Positions 7,519-15,064 of a DNA stretch of 44,312 bases are shown here, piece after piece. The DNA comes from a bacterium (GTDB lineage Bacteria; Auribacterota; JABMQX01): assembly GCA_030691545.1 (NCBI GenBank), contig JAUYEE010000188.1, forward strand, positions 1 through 44,312, in the 5' to 3' direction. Position numbers and translations under genes: made by a program. The first letter of the stretch is position 1, and each line of letters begins with the position of its first letter. Under the pieces are notes generated by a model, which saw only the letters and a program-made list of their open reading frames with translations, was not told the DNA's origin and searched no databases.

Positions 7519-10500
7519 GTGAATGTGATCAGCCTGATCATTGATGAACGCAAAGTTGAGATAGAGGAGGGCAGCACCGTCCTGGACGCTGCTCACAAGG
7601 CGGGTATACAAACACCAACCCTCTGCTATCACAAGGCTCTGAAACCCTATGGCTCTTGCCGGGTTTGCCTCGTGGAGATCGGGAGGAAAGACAGTTCCAC
7701 CCTTCAGGCTTCTTGCACATACCCGGCACAAGAGGGCCTGATCGTCCGCACGAGCACTGAAAGAGTGATCCACGCCCGCACGATCGCTCTGGAGCTCCTC
7801 CTGGCCCGGTGCCCCGATTCCGAAGAAGTCCAGCGAGTCGCAGCCGAGTGTGGAGTCCCGGACACAAGGTTCACGAAGAAAGACGAGGACTGCATCCTGT
7901 GTGGGCGGTGCGTCCGGATGTGCGAGGAGAGGATGGGGCGTGCGGCCATCGGCTTTGTCGGGCGAGGTTCCAAGAAGGAGGTTGCGACCCCGTTTGGTTC
8001 GCCGAGCGATGTCTGTCAGGTCTGCGGCGCCTGCGATTTCATCTGCCCTACGGGCAGAATTGACCTCTCTCGTGTCTCCACAAGGAAACCGCGACCGATC
8101 CTCTCGGAGTACAATGAGCGCTTGACTTCTCGACCAGCTATCTTCATTCCCAGCCCGCAGGCTGTCCCGAATCTCGCCCTCATTGACCGCGAGCACTGTG
8201 CCCGCCTTCTCGGACGCCCCTGCGAGGTCTGCAAAGAGTTCTGCGAAGCCGGCGCCATCCGATTCGACCAGCAGGAGAAGAAGCAGGCCCTTGACGTCGG
8301 AGCCATCATCCTCGCTCCCGGCGTGGACCGTTTTGACGGCGCCGGGCGGAGTGAATACGGGTTTGCCCGTTACTCAAATGTCGTCAGCAATATCCAGTTC
8401 GAGCGCATGCTCAGCGCGTCTGGCCCAAATGAAGGCGAGGTCCTGCGCCCGTCTGATGCACGTCATCCGAGCAGCATCGCCTTCATCCAGTGTGTCGGCT
8501 CGCGCGACGCCGTGACAGGGAACAAGTACTGTTCGTCATTCTGCTGCATGGCCGCCATCAAGGAAGCTATCCTCGCCCGTGAACACCACCCGGATACGTG
8601 CGTTACCATCTTCTGCATGGACGTCCGCGCCTTCGGAAAGGGCTTCGACCGCTTCTACGAAAGAGCGAAGCAAGAGTACGGAATCGAGTTCGTTCAAGGA
8701 ATGATTTCGCGTGTCGTCGAGCTTCCCCGGACTAAGAACCTCCGCCTCTCCAGTGTTCCTGAGGAAGGGGAACGCCTCGACCGCGAATTTGATATGGTTG
8801 TGCTCTCGATGGGATTCCAGCCCGACGAAGACCTTCGCCGCACAGCCGAGAAGCTAAAGCTTGATCTAAACGAGTTTGGCTTCTGCCAGACGACTCCGCT
8901 TGACCCGGTTCGCACGTCGCGCGATGGCGTCTTCGTCGCTGGCGTATTCCAGGAGCCAAAGGACATCCCCGAAACTGTCGTGCAGGGGAGCGGAGCCGCT
9001 GCCTGCGCACTCGAGTTGCTCTCCGGAGCGCGCGGCACGCTGGTCACCGAGAAAATCTATCCGCCGGAGCGCGACGTTACCGATGCGACCCCACGCATCG
9101 GCGTCTTCGTCTGCCATTGCGGCACAAACATCGCCTCCGTCGTGAATGTCAATCGCGTCGTTGAAGTCGCGGAAAAACTGCCGTTCGTCGAGCATGCCGA
9201 GGCGAGCATCTACACTTGCGCCGACGGCTCCCAAGAGCACATCAAGGAGATTGTCGAAGAGAAGGACCTGAACCGCATTCTCGTCGCCTCCTGCACCCCG
9301 CGAACGCACCTCGCCCTCTTCCGCGAGACTGCGCGAGAGGTTGGCATTAATCCGTTTTTAGTCGAGATGGCAAACATTCGAGAGCAGTGCTCCTGGGTTC
9401 ATTCTGCCGAGCCGGAGGCTGCCACTCGCAAAGCGATTGACCTGATGCGCATGGCCGTCGCGCGCACCACTCGCCTCACCCCTGCTTTGCCGGAGGAGCT
9501 CCCCGTGACCAAAGCCGCTCTTGTCCTCGGCGGCGGGCCCTCGGGCATGACCGCAGCTCTTTCGCTCGCGGCGCAGGGCTTCCAGGTTCATCTCGTCGAA
9601 AAGGAGAATGAGCTGGGCGGCGGGCTTCGAGACCTCCGTTATACACTCGAGGGCGACGACGTTGCTTCTTTCCGCGAGAGATTAACCCGAGCTGTTACTG
9701 ACCATCCCGCGATTGAACTCCATCTTGGCAGCCGTTTGACGGGCATCGAGGGACATGCGGGCGATTTCTCCAGCAGCGTGGTCAGCCGAGACGGCAACTC
9801 TATCGAGATCAAGCATGGCGTTTTGATTGTCGCCACCGGCGGGAAGAAGCTTAAGCCCGATCAGTATTTGTATGGCGAGGATGCGCGAGTTCTCACCCAG
9901 AGGGAGCTGGAAGCGAGAATCGCCGCCGGCGAGCATGTCGCGCAGAACGGCGACGCCGTCGTCATGATTCAGTGCGTCGGTTCCCGCGATGAGGAACGCC
10001 CTTATTGCAGCCGCGTCTGCTGTGCTCAGGCCGTCAAGAACGCCTTGAAGATCAAAGAACGCAGCCCTGACGCCGCAGTCATCGTCCTCTACCGCGACAT
10101 CCGGACGTACGGCTTTCACGAGATCGCCTACCAGAAAGCCCGCGAAGCTGGCGTGCTGTTCTTCCGCTACGATCCCGAGGCGCCTCCGGTTGTGTCCGCC
10201 GGCAAAGACCTGATGGTCGAATTCGACGACCCAATTACGGGCCGCAGGAGACTTCTTCGCACGGACCTCCTCGTCCTCTCGGCGGGAATCGTCCCCGGCG
10301 AGGATAACACCGAAATTTCCGACCTGGCCAAGCTTCCTCTCGACGAAGATGGTTTCTTCCTTGAAGCGCATCTGAAACTCCGCCCGGTGGACTTTGCCTC
10401 CGAGGGCATTTTCCTCTGCGGCCTCGCGCACTCGCCGAAATTCCTCAAGGAGAATATCTCGCAGGCTCTCGCCGCTGCGGGGCGCGCTGCAACAATTCTC

Positions 10501-10767
10501 TCGAAAGACTCGCTCGTCGTCGGTGGCGAAATTGCCTGGGTGGACAGCACGAAATGCGTGAGCTGCTTGACCTGCACGAGAGTCTGCCCGTACGGTGCCC
10601 CGACCATCAGCTTTAGCGACCCCCACAGACGCATCGAAATTGACCTGGCCAAGTGCATGGGCTGCGGGAGCTGCGCCGCCGAATGTCCGGCGCTGGCGAT
10701 TCAGTTGCATAACTTCCTCGATTCTCAGATTTCTGCCGCGATCATGGCAATGATGGGAGCAAAGTAG
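7519..10767 (+). CDS. Chimeric NuoG N-terminal Fe-S region fused to truncated HdrA plus second complete HdrA
   Basis: 1082 residues; GTG at 7519, or GTG 7525 with better spacing from GAAGG. Residues 1-75 are a NuoG-type [2Fe-2S] ferredoxin (C36, C47, C50, C66), followed by two 4Fe-4S motifs (C125/128/131/135 and C166/169/172/176-P). The His-Cys cluster motif of full NuoG is not seen. From ~195 (SEYNERLTSRPAIFIP) the protein is HdrA without its N-terminal ~130 residues: Fe-S ligands C227/235/238/242, CVGSRD (325-330) and a CC pair at 342-343. A second, complete HdrA follows, with FAD motif GGGPSG (671-676), CVGSRD (819-824), CC (834-835) and two C-terminal ferredoxin motifs (1013-1023, 1046-1056). 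Joined to the fragment at 3051 it would restore a ~1020-residue double HdrA. Confidence 0.87.
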   Translation: MNVISLIIDERKVEIEEGSTVLDAAHKAGIQTPTLCYHKALKPYGSCRVCLVEIGRKDSSTLQASCTYPAQEGLIVRTSTERVIHARTIALELLLARCPDSEEVQRVAAECGVPDTRFTKKDEDCILCGRCVRMCEERMGRAAIGFVGRGSKKEVATPFGSPSDVCQVCGACDFICPTGRIDLSRVSTRKPRPILSEYNERLTSRPAIFIPSPQAVPNLALIDREHCARLLGRPCEVCKEFCEAGAIRFDQQEKKQALDVGAIILAPGVDRFDGAGRSEYGFARYSNVVSNIQFERMLSASGPNEGEVLRPSDARHPSSIAFIQCVGSRDAVTGNKYCSSFCCMAAIKEAILAREHHPDTCVTIFCMDVRAFGKGFDRFYERAKQEYGIEFVQGMISRVVELPRTKNLRLSSVPEEGERLDREFDMVVLSMGFQPDEDLRRTAEKLKLDLNEFGFCQTTPLDPVRTSRDGVFVAGVFQEPKDIPETVVQGSGAAACALELLSGARGTLVTEKIYPPERDVTDATPRIGVFVCHCGTNIASVVNVNRVVEVAEKLPFVEHAEASIYTCADGSQEHIKEIVEEKDLNRILVASCTPRTHLALFRETAREVGINPFLVEMANIREQCSWVHSAEPEAATRKAIDLMRMAVARTTRLTPALPEELPVTKAALVLGGGPSGMTAALSLAAQGFQVHLVEKENELGGGLRDLRYTLEGDDVASFRERLTRAVTDHPAIELHLGSRLTGIEGHAGDFSSSVVSRDGNSIEIKHGVLIVATGGKKLKPDQYLYGEDARVLTQRELEARIAAGEHVAQNGDAVVMIQCVGSRDEERPYCSRVCCAQAVKNALKIKERSPDAAVIVLYRDIRTYGFHEIAYQKAREAGVLFFRYDPEAPPVVSAGKDLMVEFDDPITGRRRLLRTDLLVLSAGIVPGEDNTEISDLAKLPLDEDGFFLEAHLKLRPVDFASEGIFLCGLAHSPKFLKENISQALAAAGRAATILSKDSLVVGGEIAWVDSTKCVSCLTCTRVCPYGAPTISFSDPHRRIEIDLAKCMGCGSCAAECPALAIQLHNFLDSQISAAIMAMMGAK

Positions 10768-11210
10768 TGCATCATACCTCCGAGTTTGAACCGCAAATCC
10801 TCGCCTTTTGTTGCCACTACTGTGCGTACGCCGCCGCAGACCTTGCAGGAACGTTTCGCGCACAATATCCGACCAACGTCCGCATCATCCGCGTCCCCTG
10901 TTCCGGAAAGGTTGACCCGATGCACATCATGCAGGCTTTCGAGCACGGAGCCGACGGCGTTCTCGTCGCCGGTTGCCTGGAGGGCGGTTGCCATTTTCTC
11001 GAAGGCAACCTCCGCGCGAAACGGCGCGTTAGCCTTCTCCGACAAATCCTCGACGAGATTGGCATCAAATCCGACCGGCTGCGGATGGTGAACCTTTCTT
11101 CCGCCATGGGGCAGACTTTTGCCAATACCGTCACCGAGTTCACGGAGCAAATTCGCGAATTGGGTCCAAGCCCGATCACAAACAATATTCCCAGGGGGAA
11201 ACTGAGATGA
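10767..11210 (+). CDS. mvhD: MvhD/FlpD-like [2Fe-2S] electron-transfer subunit
   Basis: 147 residues starting at GTG 10767, which shares one base with the stop codon of the preceding HdrA gene; GGGAGC just upstream is the ribosome site. Cysteines C15, C16, C19, C45, C70 and C75 fit the MvhD/FlpD (methyl-viologen hydrogenase delta) family. In Hdr complexes this subunit docks on HdrA and transfers electrons between it and a partner enzyme. It is followed by metV with an ATGA overlap, the same order as the electron-transfer part of the acetogen MetFV-HdrABC-MvhD complex. Arginine codons return to the CGN style of the hdr genes. Confidence 0.88.
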   Translation: MHHTSEFEPQILAFCCHYCAYAAADLAGTFRAQYPTNVRIIRVPCSGKVDPMHIMQAFEHGADGVLVAGCLEGGCHFLEGNLRAKRRVSLLRQILDEIGIKSDRLRMVNLSSAMGQTFANTVTEFTEQIRELGPSPITNNIPRGKLR

Positions 11211-11875
11211 TTGTCGCCACCAGAAAAAACGTCAGGGAACTCAAGCAACTCCTCGCCCCGTATCAGAGAATCGCCGTCCTCGGATGCGGCACGTGCGTCA
11301 CCGTTTGCCTTGCGGGCGGCGAGAGAGAGGCGGGAATGATGGCCTCCGCCCTTCGCATGGCGTCTCGTCTCGACGGTGTGGAGAAGGACATCCGCGACCT
11401 CACCATCGAGCGCCAATGCGACGATGCCTTCATTGACGAAGCCTGGAAGAGCCTCGACGAAGCTGACGCTATTCTTTCCCTGGCGTGCGGGGCAGGCGTT
11501 CAAGCTCTTGCCCACCGTTTCCCCGGCAAACCCGTTTTTCCCGGCGTGGACACTCAGTTCATCGGCATCCTTGAAGAACAGGGCATTTGGGCCGAAAAGT
11601 GCATCGCGTGCGGGCATTGCCGCATTGGCTCCTATGGCGCCATCTGCCCCGTCACTCGATGTGCCAAGCACATCCTCAACGGTCCCTGCGGCGGCTCCCA
11701 CGACGGAAAATGCGAGGTCAACCCCGACACGGATTGTGCCTGGCAGCTCATCTACGACCGCCTCAAAGCCATCGGAGAAGAGTACCGCATGGAGGAGATT
11801 GCTCCTCTTGCCGATTGGTCACTCAGCAACGAGGGCGGCTGCCGCAAAATCATTCGCGAAGACCAGCGCATCTGA
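11207..11875 (+). CDS. metV: MetV-like methylenetetrahydrofolate reductase C-terminal-domain protein
   Basis: 222 residues with the cysteine-rich signature of the MTHFR_C/MetV family: C27, C30, C34 near the start, then C132-x2-C135-x2-C138, C147-P, C152, C161 (GPCGG) and C169 (GKCE). In Moorella-type acetogens MetV forms the methylene-THF reductase together with MetF and attaches it to HdrABC-MvhD. The start overlaps the mvhD stop (ATGA, 11207-11210). The catalytic partner metF does not follow; the next gene is convergent and belongs to sugar metabolism. Either metF lies elsewhere in the genome, or this complex uses MetV differently. Family assignment is firm and function is inferred. Confidence 0.85.
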   Translation: MIVATRKNVRELKQLLAPYQRIAVLGCGTCVTVCLAGGEREAGMMASALRMASRLDGVEKDIRDLTIERQCDDAFIDEAWKSLDEADAILSLACGAGVQALAHRFPGKPVFPGVDTQFIGILEEQGIWAEKCIACGHCRIGSYGAICPVTRCAKHILNGPCGGSHDGKCEVNPDTDCAWQLIYDRLKAIGEEYRMEEIAPLADWSLSNEGGCRKIIREDQRI

Positions 11876-11904
11876 CGCCTGCCCCCCTGTCTCGTCTTCC
11901 TTTT

Positions 11905-11944
11905 ATGGCGGCAAAACCCGGCCGAGCAGTCCCCTTGCCGCCAT
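11905..11944. terminator. Stem-loop between convergent metV and fuculokinase genes
   Basis: A perfect 10-bp inverted repeat, ATGGCGGCAA (11905-11914) and TTGCCGCCAT (11935-11944), with a 20-base GC-rich loop. It lies in the 94-bp gap between two convergent genes, where a bidirectional terminator would be expected. There is no T-run after the stem in either direction, so intrinsic termination is uncertain. Confidence 0.45.
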
Positions 11945-11969
11945 TCCGGTAAGTGGTTCCGCGGCTGTA

Positions 11970-13472
11970 TTACTTGGCGAAACAGGCAATCGTTCGCAGG
12001 TAGTCCTCGTAACCACGCTCGTAAAACGGCGTCCTTCCAGACGGCTGATAGATTTCCTCTCCGAGGTCAACCCCAGCCATGAATTCTTCGGGCGAGGTGA
12101 AAAGCCCCGCTCCCTTGAATGCGAAGGCTGCCGCTCCCAGGACCGTCGCCTCTTTCGCAGCGCTCACTGCCGCAGGCAGACCTGTAACATCCGCACGCGT
12201 CTGATTCCACAGCTCGTTTTTCGCGCTGCCCCCCACGACGCGGATTCCTGTCGGCGTGAAGCCCGTTGCCCCGGAGAGTATCTCGAGCGCCTGCCGCAAC
12301 TGATAACACAGCCCCTCGACTACCGCACGGTACACTTGCCGACGGGTTGTGGACAGAGTCAGCCCGCTAATGGAACCGAGCACCCCGCGTTTCTTCGCGG
12401 GCCCGGTGCCCTCGACAAATGACGGCACGACCATTACTCCCCCGGCGCCCGGCTCTACTTTTTTCGCTTCCTCAATCATCAGCCGATGAATATCCCCCCG
12501 TTCCGCCTCCACCGCGAAGAAATTTCGCCTCACCCACTCAATCACCCCCGACGCAATCATCAACACCTGCGGATTCCACCACCCGGGCTTCGCATCGCAT
12601 TCGATAATCAGTCCGTCCTCAAACCCGATTTGACTTGGTTCGTACCGGTCCGTCCTCAATAGGACGATCTCCCACGTCCCCGTGCTCAGGATCGCGTCAC
12701 CCGGTTTGGCGCCCGAGCCGTACGGCGCGAACTGTGTATCGTGCCCGCCCGCAATGACCGGAATCCCCTCCGGAAGGCCCGTCTCCTCACTCGCCCTCTT
12801 CGTGACTCTGCCGACGACATCTCCGGGTTGCGACCAAGGTGGAAAGAAGCTGCGATCCAGGCCCACCAGCGAAAGCATCCTCTCGGACCAATCCCGTCGC
12901 CGAATGTCCATCGCCATCGTCGTGCACGCGGCCGTCGGCTCGATCATCATTTCTTCCGAAAGCCTGTGCGCTAACAGCCCCGACATCATCACCCAGCGGT
13001 TTCCCTCTGCCAGCGCCTCCGGTGCGTACTTCCTCAACCACATCCATTTCAGCAGGGTGTTAAAGCCGATAATTTGATAGCCCGTGATCTCGTATATCTC
13101 CTGTGGGGTAAGCTGTTTCTTGATGCTTTCGATAAACTCCCTCGTCCGCTGGCACTGCCAAGAGATGACTGGATAGGCGAGAGAGCCGTCCCTTTTCAGC
13201 GGCGCCCCGTCCGCTCCGAACGTCACCACTGTCACTCCCTTGATTCGGCTCGGCGATACTGTTCGACATACTTCCCGGCTCGCCTCGCTCAGCTTTCGCC
13301 ACACCTCCTTCAGATCCCATATCCGCCCATCGCCGGGGCTATCCGGCTGCGGCGATGGGGAACTTGGCCGGCTCGCGTTCGCTACAAGATTTCCACGAGC
13401 ATCAACCGCCACCGCCCGCGTCGTCGTCGCCCCGCAATCCATCACCAGTACACACTCTTCGTTCATTTCCAT
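11970..13472 (-). CDS. fucK: L-fuculokinase-like FGGY carbohydrate kinase
   Basis: 500 residues of the FGGY sugar kinase family. The N-terminal phosphate-binding motif is VMDCGATTTRAVAVD. The stretches VTTFGADGAPL-like, YPVISWQC, GFNTLLK, IPVIAGGHDTQFA, STGTWEI and SGVIEWVRR closely follow E. coli FucK, which phosphorylates L-fuculose to L-fuculose-1-phosphate. A second FGGY ATP-site region is at GIRVVGGSAKNELWNQ. The start may be ATG 13472, or ATG 13466 with better spacing from GGAGAG. It lies 177 bp downstream of a GH130-like gene on the same strand, so the pair may act on imported sugars. No fucI or fucA is present here, so rhamnulokinase-like specificity is not excluded. Confidence 0.8.
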   Translation of the reverse strand: MEMNEECVLVMDCGATTTRAVAVDARGNLVANASRPSSPSPQPDSPGDGRIWDLKEVWRKLSEASREVCRTVSPSRIKGVTVVTFGADGAPLKRDGSLAYPVISWQCQRTREFIESIKKQLTPQEIYEITGYQIIGFNTLLKWMWLRKYAPEALAEGNRWVMMSGLLAHRLSEEMMIEPTAACTTMAMDIRRRDWSERMLSLVGLDRSFFPPWSQPGDVVGRVTKRASEETGLPEGIPVIAGGHDTQFAPYGSGAKPGDAILSTGTWEIVLLRTDRYEPSQIGFEDGLIIECDAKPGWWNPQVLMIASGVIEWVRRNFFAVEAERGDIHRLMIEEAKKVEPGAGGVMVVPSFVEGTGPAKKRGVLGSISGLTLSTTRRQVYRAVVEGLCYQLRQALEILSGATGFTPTGIRVVGGSAKNELWNQTRADVTGLPAAVSAAKEATVLGAAAFAFKGAGLFTSPEEFMAGVDLGEEIYQPSGRTPFYERGYEDYLRTIACFAK

Positions 13473-13649
13473 CTCTCTCCTTCGTCAGACAATCTCACCG
13501 CAGCCTGCCCGTTTTCGCTCACGCAGCCACAACCCGACATTGCACCTGGTTCGTGTGCGAGCCTCTGTTCGCCTGCGCGGCCAGAGAGGAAGCTGAGAGC
13601 GCGGAGGGCATCGCGCGAATCCTCTCGGCATCCACGCTCCTTTTCAGGC

Positions 13650-14537
13650 TCAAAACCTCACCGCCTCCTTCTCGACGGTCGCCAATGCGATCACCGTATC
13701 CGCGGCGCCGTAATAGACGTAATAGGAATCGCCCACGTCCACCGTTGCGCAACTAAACACTACATTTGGCACCTGTCCCTTGATCTCCCACTCTAACTCC
13801 GGCTCGAGAATCGGCTCATCCAGCCGAGCAATGACCTTCGTCGGATTGTCCGCATCTAAGAGCGCCGCTCCGAGCCTGTACACCTTTTTCTCATCCACAC
13901 CGTGATACACTAACAGCCATCCTTCCGGGTGCTTCACGGGCGGACCCGCCGCCCCAATCTTTACCCCGTCCCACTTCCCGGGTCGCGGTTGCATGATCCT
14001 CTCGTGCTCGCTCCACTTTCTGAGGTCCTCAGAAAAGCACAACCAGATGTCTGGCTCTCGCCTGTGCAAAAGAGCGTACCGGCCGCCAATCCTTTCCGGA
14101 AAAAGCGCCGCGTTCTTGTTTGGCTCGTCGAGAAGCACCCCATGGCGCCGCCAGACGATGAAATTCTCCGTCGTCGCCAGCCTTGCCCGGACGTGCTGCA
14201 TGTTTCCGTCCCAGGTGCTATACGTCGCATAAAATCGGTCGTTCATCCGCACGATCCGCGGGTCCTCGACTCCCCACTCCGCCCAGGGATCGTCGTCCTC
14301 GAACACCGGCTTATCCAGCCGCGTGAAATCCACCCCATTCCGGCTCACCGCATATCCGAACCGCGTCACGTACTTCCGCGTGAAATCCCCGAACGGCCGG
14401 TCGCTCGCCCGATACACCATGTGAAACAGCCCTTCGTGACGCACCACCCCGCAATTCAACACCGCCTCCCTCTCCCACTCGTGTTGGGCAATCGGGGCGA
14501 GAATCGGCTTCTCCGAAATCCGTCTCAGTCTGAACAT
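13650..14537 (-). CDS. GH130-like beta-mannoside phosphorylase/glycosidase
   Basis: 295 residues without a signal peptide. Five-bladed propeller features of the GH130 family are visible: FRLRRISEKPIL, NCGVVRHEGLFHMVYRA, GVEDPRIVRMNDRFYATY, PERIGGRYALLHRREPDIW, IGAAGPPVKHPEGWLLVYHG and an R-L-DEPILEPE strand near the end. GH130 enzymes mostly phosphorolyse or hydrolyse beta-mannosides inside the cell. AAAGGAAAGGA lies before the ATG. Its position beside a fuculokinase, and the GH26-like mannanase at 37840, would fit use of mannan-type glycans, but substrate cannot be read from sequence alone. Confidence 0.8.
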   Translation of the reverse strand: MFRLRRISEKPILAPIAQHEWEREAVLNCGVVRHEGLFHMVYRASDRPFGDFTRKYVTRFGYAVSRNGVDFTRLDKPVFEDDDPWAEWGVEDPRIVRMNDRFYATYSTWDGNMQHVRARLATTENFIVWRRHGVLLDEPNKNAALFPERIGGRYALLHRREPDIWLCFSEDLRKWSEHERIMQPRPGKWDGVKIGAAGPPVKHPEGWLLVYHGVDEKKVYRLGAALLDADNPTKVIARLDEPILEPELEWEIKGQVPNVVFSCATVDVGDSYYVYYGAADTVIALATVEKEAVRF

Positions 14538-15064
14538 CGCCTGTTCCTTTCCTTTTGGGGATTATAGCGCTTCCGTTCACCCTTGTGAACCTCCCGCTGC
14601 GGCCCTGTCTGTGTGGCAGCCCTGAGAATGCCGCAAGGGTCACAAAGGTGGGGTATTTCACCCTTCCAGGGCTGGCGTTCTTGGACATAGGACGGTGCAC
14701 TGGTCCGTGGTATTGCGCCCCCCCTGTAACTCAGGGCGGGCTTTCATAAATATGGTTGCGAAACGCAGCCCACGGCCCGAGCCGTGATAATTCACTCCCG
14801 ACGTCGCTGTTATATGCCGGGCTTCAGCCGGCATCTTCCTTTAGCCACCGTCTTCAGGCGGTGGTGTCCGAGTTGCCGCGCTCGTCATCCGCAGCCGGCT
14901 TCAGCCGGGCTTCTCGATGAAGGGATTCATCCGTGCGCCTTATCCGTAGCCGCACCCACCCCAATTGCCCCCTTGATTGTGGGCCATTCGTGTGGTATCT
15001 TCATTTTGTTGTCCCAACGGGAGAAAATCACCTGACAGAAACGTCCACATCGGGAGGGACACAG
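14538..15064. other. Intergenic region with hairpin repeats
   Basis: 527 bases between divergent genes with no convincing coding sequence. 14660-14750 is GC-rich and partly palindromic. 14815-14912 holds a composite of TTCAG-loop hairpins listed separately. The likely ribosome site of the beta-helix gene, GGGAGG (15052-15057), is at its right end. An open frame from 14933 enters the beta-helix gene but has no coding character before 15065. No tRNA fold was found. Confidence 0.6.
14815..14912 (+). repeat. Composite three-hairpin repeat, copy 1
   Basis: Three hairpins with TTCAG-type loops follow each other: TGCCGGGCTTCAGCCGGCA (14815-14833), CCACCGTCTTCAGGCGGTGG (about 14845-14864) and AGCCGGCTTCAGCCGGGCTT (14893-14912). 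The same three in the same order occur in inverse orientation at 39110-39203, with matching spacer words (TAGCCACC, GAGTT, CGC). Confidence 0.75.

Larger units (their letters stand above)
3450..8103 (+). other. NuoE-HndB-NuoF/NfnB-NuoG cassette nested inside hdrA (approximate limits)
   Basis: Left of ~3450 lies the HdrA start and right of ~8104 lies the HdrA remainder; everything between belongs to an Hnd/Nuo-type NADH dehydrogenase module. Arginine codons shift with it by hand count: AGA/AGG are 2 of 15 in 2161-2640, 10 of 14 in 4861-5400 and 1 of 15 in 8161-8700. The NuoG part (7561-8040) is intermediate at 4 of 13. Both junctions follow directly on a CxxCxxCxxxCP ferredoxin motif. No transposase, terminal inverted repeat or obvious target duplication is seen at the ends. 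Exact boundaries are uncertain by tens of bases. Confidence 0.65.

Noticed and set aside
3450..8103. Classical transposon or insertion sequence as carrier of the nested cassette
   Set aside because: No transposase, terminal inverted repeats or clear target-site duplication found at either junction.
9682..10863. 393-codon open frame antisense to the HdrA gene
   Set aside because: Mirror frame of a GC-rich gene with strong family matches on the other strand; no domain or ribosome site seen.
11376..12422. 348-codon plus-strand frame over metV and the fuculokinase
   Set aside because: Crosses two genes with clear family matches; composition is that of a shadow frame.
14933..15064. N-terminal extension of the beta-helix gene
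   Set aside because: Signal peptide and ribosome site place the start at 15065.
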